DNA of 5,184 bases. It comes from Bacteroidia bacterium. Lineage in GTDB: Bacteria > Bacteroidota > Bacteroidia > Bacteroidales > Dysgonomonadaceae. Below the pieces are notes generated by a model. The model was not told where the DNA came from. It did not search any database and was given only the letters and a program-made list of their open reading frames with translations. Made by a program: the position numbers and the translations under genes. The stretch's first letter is position 1, and every line of letters begins with the position of its first letter. Below, piece by piece: positions 1 to 5,184 of this stretch. The DNA lies in assembly GCA_030539475.1 (NCBI GenBank), contig JAUNRY010000174.1, positions 1 through 5,184 on the forward strand, given 5' to 3'.

Positions 1-1
1 A

Positions 2-847
2 TATGAATTACATCCTGATTACACGACACTCTTTACAGAAGCTGCCGAAAGCAGTTCCGAAATAATTTTTGGGGTTCGCTTTGAGGGTCCCGGATTACAA
101 GAAGGGTCTTCATTTGGCGGGCATTGGGATACTCCGCTTGAAGCTATGAACGGCACTCTCGATTTAGCTAGAGAATTCTATTGTATTGATGGTCTACCCA
201 CAAACCTGTCGCCACTTTATGAAGAAAGCAGCGTAAATACAGTTGAATCACCCGATCCGTTGCGTTATCAAAATAGAGACCCTCGGTTAAAAGCAACATT
301 GTTTACACCCGGTATGCAATGGGGTAATAATACTTCAAATTACGGTGGAGCAGCAGCATCACTATCCACTCTCTACGTAATGAAATACTTTAACCCGGCA
401 CTAAATTGGTCAACTTCTTGGGATGCAGGACAAGACTTTTACGTGATTCGCTATGCCGAAGTACTGCTTTCATTAGCTGAAGCTCTTGTAGAAAAAGGGG
501 GATACAATTACTCCGAGGTAGCGTCACTTGTTAACGCAGTCAGAGAGCGCGCAAAAATGCCAACCGTTGAAGCAGTTGAAGGTAACGGATTGAATCAGGA
601 ACAATTACGCAACCTTATTCGTCGTGAACGTCGAGTAGAAACAGCTTTTGAAGGATTAAGACTTTTCGATTTATATCGTTGGGAAGAATTGGAAAGTGCT
701 GCGGAACGGATTAACCAAGAAGCTGCCGACAATAATTTCTCATACGAGTATCGCAATTTCCGTGGCCAAATGGAATACGTGTGGCCAATACCGCTCGCTG
801 AGGTGAACGCTAACAAACAATTGGAACAACACGAACTTTGGAAATAA
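2..847 (+). CDS. SusD/RagB-family outer-membrane glycan-binding lipoprotein, C-terminal part (5' end outside window)
   Basis: This is the last 281 residues of a SusD-like protein. The frame is open from base 2, so the ATG at 146 is internal, not the start. SusD-like proteins usually have roughly 500-600 residues, so about half is missing, including the signal peptide and lipid-anchor cysteine. Family hallmarks are visible in the usual order (numbering from the first visible codon): QNRDPRL at about 90-96, the helical segment FYVIRYAEVLLSLAEA at 146-161, LIRRERR...GLRLFDLYRW at 205-227, and the terminal VWPIPLAEVNANKQLEQ at 260-276, close to the family's typical WPIP..E...N..L.QN ending. Known role: with a SusC-type TonB-dependent transporter it binds glycan at the cell surface and closes over the transporter. 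The susC-like partner should lie just upstream. The two hydrolase genes downstream support a PUL context. The glycan bound cannot be read from this part. Confidence 0.95.
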   Translation, partial: YELHPDYTTLFTEAAESSSEIIFGVRFEGPGLQEGSSFGGHWDTPLEAMNGTLDLAREFYCIDGLPTNLSPLYEESSVNTVESPDPLRYQNRDPRLKATLFTPGMQWGNNTSNYGGAAASLSTLYVMKYFNPALNWSTSWDAGQDFYVIRYAEVLLSLAEALVEKGGYNYSEVASLVNAVRERAKMPTVEAVEGNGLNQEQLRNLIRRERRVETAFEGLRLFDLYRWEELESAAERINQEAADNNFSYEYRNFRGQMEYVWPIPLAEVNANKQLEQHELWK

Positions 848-867
848 ATATCAAAACCATTTACAAA

Positions 868-984
868 CAATAATAGCTGATTGCCGATGGGATTAATTAA
901 AGTAAATCCACCATTATGCAGTCATTCATATGACTTTGTGGAATTACTTTATAGAATAGATTTGTCCATCGGCAACAGTTATTG
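868..984. repeat. Three-tier nested imperfect palindrome between the SusD-like and GH16-like genes
   Basis: Almost the whole spacer folds back on itself. Outer tier: 868-890 pairs with 966-984 over 19 base pairs (CAATAA/TTATTG, CTG/CAG, TTGCCGATGG/CCATCGGCAA), interrupted only by unpaired TAG (874-876) and A (880) on the left. Middle tier: TAAAGTAAATCCAC (898-911) pairs with GTGGAATTACTTTA (938-951), 13 of 14 positions. Inner tier: AGTCAT (920-925) and ATGACT (930-935) around a TCAT loop. No T-run follows, so it is not a standard intrinsic terminator. It could be an mRNA processing or stability hairpin that uncouples the two genes, or a small inverted-repeat mobile element. The structure is seen directly; its role is not known. 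Confidence 0.85.
935..964 (+). promoter_or_regulatory. Bacteroidota-type promoter for the GH16-like gene
   Basis: TTTG at 935-938 and TAGATTTG at 957-964 match the Bacteroidota -33 (TTTG) and -7 (TAnnTTTG) elements with 18 bases between them, a normal spacing. Transcription would begin near 970, leaving a leader of about 30 bases before the ATG at 1000. The elements lie in the right half of the nested palindrome, so the site could also be a chance match inside that structure. If real, the gene can be expressed apart from the upstream SusD-like gene. Confidence 0.5.
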
Positions 985-999
985 CCAAAAAACAAAAAA

Positions 1000-1908
1000 A
1001 TGAAACACCTATTATTAGTTTTTTCCATTATTTTCGCCATAGGCTGTGGTAGCCGAAATCAATCAGATGTGAAGGATTCCGAAACAACTCCAAAATCGGA
1101 AGCAACACACTATGACGGTTACAAACTTATCTGGGCAGATGAATTTGATGTGGATGGAAAACCGTCCGAAAATTGGAGCTACGAAAAAGGCTTTGCCCGC
1201 AATGAGGAGCTGCAATGGTATCAGGTCGACAACGCAACCGTAAAAAACGGACATTTGGTTATTGAAGGTAGAAAAGAGCAGGTAGAAAATCCAAATTACA
1301 ACGCAGAAAGTCAAAGTTGGAGAGAAAATCGCAAAGTCGCAGAGTACACCTCAAGCTCTTTAACAACAAATGACAGTTTCACTTTTATGTACGGCAAAGT
1401 GGAAGTGCGGGCTAAAATTCCTGTTGCTCCCGGCTCTTGGCCTGCAATATGGCTTTTGGGCAATAAGTGGGAATGGCCTAATTGTGGCGAGATAGATATG
1501 ATGGAATATTATATCAAAAACGGAGCGCCTTCCATCTTAGCCAATGCCTGCTGGGGGTCAAACGAAAAGTGGAAAGCTGTTTGGGATGATGCGATTATTC
1601 CTTTTACTCATTTTCTCGAAAAAGATTCAGAATGGGCCGATAAATTCCATACTTGGGTAATGGATTGGGATGAAGACTTTATCCGCTTATATTTAGACGA
1701 CGAACTTTTAAACGAAATTGATTTAAGCAAAACTTTTAACCAAGGTTACGATGGCAATTTCGAGAATCCGTTCAGCAATAACATCGATGGGTTTGGACAT
1801 TACATTCTTCTTAACCTTGCTATCGGCAGCGGAGGAGGAACACCTGACGACGCGCAATTCCCACTTGTTTATGAGATTGATTACGTAAGGGTATATCAAA
1901 AATTATAA
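1000..1908 (+). CDS. GH16-type endo-beta-glycanase lipoprotein (laminarinase-like)
   Basis: Predicted endo-acting beta-glycanase of glycoside hydrolase family 16, 302 residues, a normal length for a single catalytic domain. The N-terminus MKHLLLVFSIIFAIGC is a lipoprotein signal with the acylated cysteine at 16, so the enzyme is membrane-anchored, probably in the outer membrane. A short linker rich in S, T, D and E follows. Family marks: WADEFD at 45-50, GSWPAIWLLG at 145-154, and the catalytic GEIDMMEY at 163-170, with predicted nucleophile E164, helper D166 and acid/base E169; later HTWVMDWDED at 217-226 and the terminal FPLVYEIDYVRVYQ at 287-300. The six-position E-D-x-x-E spacing is that of laminarinase-like members. 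A TTG at 982 is in frame, but ATG 1000 gives the better lipoprotein signal, and 982 lies in the palindrome arm. Beta-1,3-glucan is the commonest substrate of such enzymes; beta-1,3-galactan or mixed-linkage glucan remains possible. Confidence 0.92.
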   Translation: MKHLLLVFSIIFAIGCGSRNQSDVKDSETTPKSEATHYDGYKLIWADEFDVDGKPSENWSYEKGFARNEELQWYQVDNATVKNGHLVIEGRKEQVENPNYNAESQSWRENRKVAEYTSSSLTTNDSFTFMYGKVEVRAKIPVAPGSWPAIWLLGNKWEWPNCGEIDMMEYYIKNGAPSILANACWGSNEKWKAVWDDAIIPFTHFLEKDSEWADKFHTWVMDWDEDFIRLYLDDELLNEIDLSKTFNQGYDGNFENPFSNNIDGFGHYILLNLAIGSGGGTPDDAQFPLVYEIDYVRVYQKL

Positions 1909-1923
1909 TTTTCATTCTCTCTC

Positions 1924-1962
1924 ACCCCCACTCAGCCCACAAGCTGTTTGGGGGTTTCTTTT
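1924..1962 (+). terminator. Intrinsic terminator after the GH16-like gene
   Basis: ACCCCCA (1924-1930) pairs with TGGGGGT (1949-1955). Inside it CAGC (1933-1936) pairs with GCTG (1943-1946) around a CCACAA loop, with a small CT/TT internal loop between the two stems. The T-rich tract TTTCTTTT (1955-1962) follows at once. It begins 16 bases after the stop codon and separates this gene from the next, which has its own promoter-like site. Confidence 0.82.
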
Positions 1963-2014
1963 GGTTAATACATAAAAATATTATATGCCAAGAATATAAC
2001 CCAAAACAAACTCG

Positions 2015-2040
2015 TTGGAACAAAAATTTTCGTAATTTTG
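2015..2040 (+). promoter_or_regulatory. Probable Bacteroidota-type promoter of the GH30-like gene
   Basis: TAATTTTG at 2033-2040 matches the -7 element TAnnTTTG exactly and lies 31 bases ahead of the ATG, much like the arrangement before the GH16-like gene. The only upstream partner seen is TTG at 2015-2017, separated by 15 bases, which is shorter than usual, so the -33 element is uncertain. The terminator just upstream makes an independent start here sensible. Confidence 0.5.
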
Positions 2041-2071
2041 AAGCAAAACGCAATTCAAAATTAATATCACT

Positions 2072-3640
2072 ATGAATTATAGAATATTCGTGCTTTCAGC
2101 AATCTTTGTTCTTAGTATCGTATCGCTTAAAGCACAAAAAAGCGAAAGGGAAACAAACAAAATTGTTTTTGAATTAAATGAACATATTCATTTCCAAACC
2201 ATCGATAATTTTAGTGCGGCAGATGCGTGGCGAATGGATTTCATCGGCAAAAACTGGCCGGAAAACAAAAAAAACAAAATTGCCGATTTACTTTTCTCCA
2301 ATGCATTGGATGATGATGGCAACCCAAAGGGTATGGGGCTCACGTGCTGGCGCGTTAATATTGGTGCGGGTAGTTACGAGAACAGAGAAAACAATGAAGT
2401 AACAAGCAGTTGGAATCGTACGGAATGCTTTTTATCGCCACAAGGCACATACGATTTTAGTAAGCAAGCCGGACAACAATGGTTTATGGATGCTGCAAGA
2501 AAGCGGGATGCAAACAATTTTTTGTTTTTCACCAATTCGGCTCCTTATTTTATGACACGCAGCGGGTCAACCCTTGCTCCGGACGATAAGTCCATTAATT
2601 TACAACACGATAAATTCCGCGATTTTGCCGATTTTTTGGCAATCACCACAAACCATTTTATAAACAATGGATTCAATGTAAACTACATCAGTCCCCTTAA
2701 CGAACCGCAAGTAGAATGGAGCACCAATAAATGGCAGGAAGGAAGTTTTGCCACCAATGCCGATGCTTACAAACTGTTAACGGAATTAAACAGTGCCATT
2801 GACAGGCATAAAGTGCCCTCGAAAATTGTTTTTGGGGAAGTGGCAGATATGAAATACCTTTTCCCACACGCTGCAAACGAAGCTGTTCCGGATAACATCA
2901 TAGAGGAGTTCTTCACTCAAAAAGGGAAATATTCGCTGCTTCAATTTCCCAATGTATATAATTGCGTGTCAGCTCACGATTACTGGACGGCCTACCCCGT
3001 TGAAACATTGGTAAGCATAAGACAAAAAATTAAACAGGCATTAAAAACGGCAGGCAATGACACTAAGTTTTGGGCATCGGAATACTGCATCTTGGAGAAA
3101 AACGAAATAACTTCAGCCGAGCCATCACCGGAGAAAAGCATCAATTTGGGACTGTACGTTGCACGCATCATTCATCACGATCTGGCAATAGCCAACGCAT
3201 CGGCTTGGCAATGGTGGACAGCCGTGTCAATGGGCGAAGACTCCCCCATACAGTTAAAACCCAAACAGGGATGCACCAACGAGAGTTTAAAATATGACGG
3301 AGACATCCACCCTACAAAAATGTTTTGGGCAACAGCAAATTACAGTTTTTTTATTCGCCCCGGAATGAAACGCGTAGCCATTGAGCGTAAAAACCAAAAC
3401 ATATCCGATGAAGAAGCCGCCACCTCGCTTATGGCATCGGCTTATACCGACGGAGCATCAACAGTGGTAGTTTTAATCAATTACGAAAATTCTCCGGCAA
3501 TGGTTTCCCTAAAGAACAACACGAAAAAGCAAGGCAAAAAATACATCACCTCCATTAATAAAAACGTACAATATACCGGTACGGAAGACTTGTCAAATTT
3601 AACAATTCCGGCAAAATCGATTGTCACCATTGTTATATAA
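2072..3640 (+). CDS. GH30-type secreted glycanase (beta-1,6-glucanase/galactanase-like)
   Basis: Predicted retaining glycoside hydrolase of clan GH-A resembling family 30, 522 residues, complete. Residues 1-21 are a signal peptide (hydrophobic core IFVLSAIFVLSIVSL, likely cut after LKA). No lipobox cysteine is seen, so a soluble periplasmic or secreted enzyme is expected. Family marks in order: QTIDNFSAADAW at 42-53, near the usual Q.I.GFGASDAW; GMGLTCWRVNIGAGS at 87-101; FTNSAPYFMT at 153-162; ISPLNEP at 206-212 with predicted acid/base E211; FWASEY at 333-338 with predicted nucleophile E337; WQWWTAVSM at 379-387. The last about 80 residues, ending PAKSIVTIVI, fit the beta-sandwich side domain of the family. 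Related enzymes hydrolyse beta-1,6-glucan, beta-1,6-galactan or beta-1,6-linked branches; the exact linkage cannot be told here. Next to a GH16-like enzyme, side-chain removal from a beta-1,3 backbone is plausible. An A-rich leader without Shine-Dalgarno motif precedes the start, and no clear terminator follows. Confidence 0.85.
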   Translation: MNYRIFVLSAIFVLSIVSLKAQKSERETNKIVFELNEHIHFQTIDNFSAADAWRMDFIGKNWPENKKNKIADLLFSNALDDDGNPKGMGLTCWRVNIGAGSYENRENNEVTSSWNRTECFLSPQGTYDFSKQAGQQWFMDAARKRDANNFLFFTNSAPYFMTRSGSTLAPDDKSINLQHDKFRDFADFLAITTNHFINNGFNVNYISPLNEPQVEWSTNKWQEGSFATNADAYKLLTELNSAIDRHKVPSKIVFGEVADMKYLFPHAANEAVPDNIIEEFFTQKGKYSLLQFPNVYNCVSAHDYWTAYPVETLVSIRQKIKQALKTAGNDTKFWASEYCILEKNEITSAEPSPEKSINLGLYVARIIHHDLAIANASAWQWWTAVSMGEDSPIQLKPKQGCTNESLKYDGDIHPTKMFWATANYSFFIRPGMKRVAIERKNQNISDEEAATSLMASAYTDGASTVVVLINYENSPAMVSLKNNTKKQGKKYITSINKNVQYTGTEDLSNLTIPAKSIVTIVI

Positions 3641-3823
3641 TCTCAACGCGTCTCCCACTTTGGGTGAAGCGGGCTCCTGACTCGCTTTATCCCCCCTGTG
3701 TGGAACAATCGCGTAGCGATGGCGGTTTGGCAGATGATGTGTGGATAATTTTTATGAAAGCCGCGTATCGGCTACAGAAAAGCGCCCTTCGATGTTCAAA
3801 TTGAAAGTAATTTATACCATCTT

Positions 3824-3841
3824 GTCCGCCGGATGGCGGAC
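3824..3841. repeat. GC-rich hairpin
   Basis: GTCCGCC (3824-3830) and GGCGGAC (3835-3841) form a perfect 7-bp stem around a GGAT loop. No T-run follows on either strand, so it does not look like a terminator. It is one unit of the palindrome-rich spacer. Confidence 0.75.
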
Positions 3842-3853
3842 TGAATATGAATA

Positions 3854-3874
3854 ACCCCGCACGCAGTGCGGGGT
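3854..3874. repeat. Perfect 9-bp GC-rich hairpin
   Basis: ACCCCGCAC (3854-3862) and GTGCGGGGT (3866-3874) pair perfectly around a GCA loop, the strongest simple hairpin in the window. AAAACA follows on the + strand and TATTCATATT on the minus strand, so a uridine tract is lacking; it could be a weak minus-strand terminator but looks more like a REP-style repeat element. Confidence 0.8.
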
Positions 3875-4151
3875 AAAACAATCCAACAAAATCCGTCCCC
3901 GAAGGGTGCGAATTGTATCTTAACTTAGAACGCCTTTTTACTTTTGATACAGCCCGTTGTTCGCTAAAGCGTCTCACGGATTACCCGTCAGACGCGTTCC
4001 CCCAATCATCCCGCTGTGGGTCCAATATTTTTTGATTATAGGCGTCAGTTAAAAATCCCTAAAAACACCCTCACATAACAAACAATTCACACCTCATTCT
4101 CGTTATCCAATTATCAGATAATCTATAAACTAACATCAAAAATCAATCCTT

Positions 4152-4898
4152 ATGTCAACACAACGTAATTACTCCGCGTCCGATGTGGGAATGCTCACCG
4201 CAATCCTCACCATCACAGAGTCGGCCATAGCCGCCGAAGAATTTTTATCCGCCAAACGCCCGGTATGGGAAGCCCCCTATTTTCAGGATTTGCGCACCCG
4301 CATCTTGAGTGCCTTTTCAACCATTTTGGGTATCAACAACGTAAGCGAACTTAGCCGCTACACCAAAACGGTTACCGGCCTACAGAAAGAACTCCTGTCT
4401 GATATTGCCGATTTTCGCGTACAGCTGAAAGCCGATTTTGCCGATAACCCCGCCCGCGCCGAAGAACTCCTCACCCTCTTGGGCTTCAAAAATGCCGGGG
4501 TTACGCTCAAAGAGTATAAAAACAACCAGGAATCGCTCGCGCAACTCTTGCAACGCATCAAAACAAACATCACGCCGGAGTTAAAAACAGAGCTTCAGGA
4601 AAAAGGGATGGCACCCCAAACCATCGACAATATTCTTGCCAATGCCGATACCTATATCGAGGCAAACATACAGCAGGAAAACTTCAAAAGCCACAAGAAA
4701 ACCCTCACCGATGCCAACAAGCAAGAGTTAAACAACCTGTATGCCACCGTTATGGGAATCGGCAAAATAGCCCGCAGCTTCTACAAAGGCCAACCCACCG
4801 AACAGGCAAAATTCACTTTTAAAAACGTATTGCGCAACCAGGGATACCGCCCTCAAAAAACAGAACAAACAGACCCGACAGAAACTCCGTCAGAATAA
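4152..4898 (+). CDS. Hypothetical cytosolic, mostly helical protein
   Basis: 248 residues, no function recognised. It begins with YSASDVGMLTAILTITESAIAAEEFLSAKRPVW (7-39), and long charged or amphipathic stretches rich in E, K, Q, L and A follow, so it is probably nearly all alpha-helical. There is no signal peptide, membrane segment, catalytic motif or metal-binding cluster. The tail from about 232 is polar and probably disordered, rich in Q, T, P and E. From memory it resembles a widespread family of uncharacterised Bacteroidota proteins with a similar N-terminus, but I cannot confirm that. The ATG at 4152 follows an in-frame TAA at 4131; the next in-frame ATG (4191) would remove the conserved-looking N-terminus. 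Third codon positions look richer in G and C than in the PUL genes. It stands alone between two repeat-rich spacers, so no operon partner hints at a role. Confidence 0.82.
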   Translation: MSTQRNYSASDVGMLTAILTITESAIAAEEFLSAKRPVWEAPYFQDLRTRILSAFSTILGINNVSELSRYTKTVTGLQKELLSDIADFRVQLKADFADNPARAEELLTLLGFKNAGVTLKEYKNNQESLAQLLQRIKTNITPELKTELQEKGMAPQTIDNILANADTYIEANIQQENFKSHKKTLTDANKQELNNLYATVMGIGKIARSFYKGQPTEQAKFTFKNVLRNQGYRPQKTEQTDPTETPSE

Positions 4899-4936
4899 TT
4901 ATTCCGGCAAAAATCGTTCATTCTCGCTCTGTTTCC

Positions 4937-4965
4937 CACGGATTATCACAACAATAAAATCCGTG
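4937..4965. repeat. Inverted repeat downstream of the hypothetical gene
   Basis: CACGGATT (4937-4944) and AATCCGTG (4958-4965) pair perfectly over 8 bases around a 13-base AT-rich loop, 38 bases after the stop codon. A smaller palindrome, ATCAC-TTT-GTGAT, follows at 4972-4984. No T-run follows, so a terminator role is doubtful. The words CACGGATTA and AAAATCCGT also occur in the spacer before the gene (3975-3983 and about 3888-3896). Confidence 0.65.
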
Positions 4966-4980
4966 TACGAAATCACTTTG

Positions 4981-5184
4981 TGATACAGCCGCTTTTTGGA
5001 GCATCCCGAAAACGTGTGGACTTGCGGAAATTCGCGCTGAAAGCGCATCAGCCAATAGCGTAGGGCAACGCCCTGCGTAACCTTTTTGATACAGCCGCTT
5101 TTTGGAGCATCCCGAAAACTTATGGACTCGCGGAAATTCGCGCTGAAAGCGCATCGGCCAATAGCGTAGGGCAACGCCCTGCGT
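4981..5184. repeat. Direct tandem repeat, period 106 bases, nearly two copies, cut by window end
   Basis: Copy 1 is 4981-5086 and copy 2 is 5087-5184, truncated after 98 bases. Over those 98 bases there are four substitutions and no insertion or deletion. Each unit starts TGATACAGCCGC and contains two hairpins: GCGCT-GAA-AGCGC (5034-5046 in copy 1) and GCGTAGGGC-AAC-GCCCTGCGT (5058-5078; two G-T pairs). Because 106 is not a multiple of three, open frames crossing both copies read each copy in a different frame, which argues against coding. The array may continue beyond the window. Confidence 0.92.

Larger units (their letters stand above)
3641..4151. repeat. Palindrome-rich intergenic spacer without a credible gene
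   Basis: About 510 bases between two + strand genes. From 3645 to about 4000 it is packed with short inverted repeats: ATCGC/GCGAT (3708-3720), AGCCG/CGGCT (3759-3773), two longer hairpins listed separately, GCGCCCTTCG (3782-3791) against CGAAGGGTGC (3900-3909), and AATCCGT (3890-3896) against ACGGATT (3976-3982). AACGCGTC (3645-3652) and its complement GACGCGTT (3991-3998) bracket the block. TTTTGATACAGCC at 3942-3954 recurs in the spacer after the next gene. From about 4035 the sequence becomes AT-rich and plain and leads into the next gene. The only promoter-like word there is TATTTTTTG (4026-4034), one base too long for TAnnTTTG. A 96-codon open frame on the minus strand (3687-3977) runs through the hairpins and shows no protein family I know. 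Confidence 0.7.

Noticed and set aside
146..847. Complete short gene starting at ATG 146
   Set aside because: The frame is open back to base 2 and the upstream translation (YELHPDYTTLFTEA...IIFGVRF) is typical SusD-like sequence, so this ATG is internal.
2178..2402. Small open frame inside the GH30-like gene in another frame (also one at 3070-3297)
   Set aside because: Both overlap a well-supported coding sequence with clear catalytic motifs and have no family features of their own.
3854..3874. Terminator for the GH30-like gene
   Set aside because: The hairpin is strong but no T-run follows on the + strand, and it lies more than 200 bases after the stop codon.
3687..3977. 96-codon open frame on the minus strand
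   Set aside because: It runs through the dense hairpins of the spacer, has low-complexity and repeat-driven composition, and shows no recognisable domain. It is best explained as chance coding in a repeat element.
4899..5174. 91-codon and 78-codon minus-strand open frames in the tandem repeat
   Set aside because: The repeat period of 106 is not a multiple of three, so the two copies are read in different frames and give unrelated peptides. That is not expected for a real repeat protein.
4981..5184. CRISPR array
   Set aside because: The units are 106 bases, directly adjacent and nearly identical throughout, with no short repeat alternating with unique spacers and no cas gene nearby.

Overview
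The window looks like a Bacteroidota chromosome segment. It carries the tail of a polysaccharide utilization locus (PUL): the 3' end of a SusD/RagB-type glycan-binding lipoprotein gene, then a GH16-type endo-glycanase lipoprotein, then a GH30-type glycanase. Other signs of the phylum are start codons preceded by A-rich leaders instead of Shine-Dalgarno motifs, and two matches to the Bacteroidota -7 promoter element TAnnTTTG, one ahead of each glycoside hydrolase gene. Genus cannot be decided from this sequence.

Layout, all genes on the + strand: partial SusD-like gene (2-847); a 117-base three-tier nested palindrome (868-984) that also holds a promoter-like pair; GH16-like lipoprotein gene (1000-1908); an intrinsic terminator (1924-1962); a second promoter-like site; GH30-like secreted enzyme gene (2072-3640); a palindrome-rich spacer of about 510 bases with no credible gene (3641-4151); a cytosolic, probably helical protein of unknown function (4152-4898); and a second repeat-rich spacer that ends in a direct tandem repeat of period 106, cut by the window edge (4981-5184).

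The first three genes plausibly work together. The SusD-like protein, with a SusC-type transporter expected just upstream of the window, would capture and import oligosaccharides at the outer membrane. The GH16-like enzyme would cut the main chain, most often a beta-1,3-glucan or beta-1,3-galactan in this family. The GH30-like enzyme would act on beta-1,6-linked or related side chains. The pairing suggests a beta-1,3/beta-1,6 branched polymer such as a laminarin-type glucan or a type II arabinogalactan, but the substrate is inference. The last gene has no visible link to the PUL and lies between two spacers that share short sequence words, which suggests a repeat-associated module.

I did not find an obvious new defence, mobile or CRISPR system. 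The most noteworthy structures are the nested palindrome between the SusD-like and GH16-like genes, and the repeat-flanked orphan gene.
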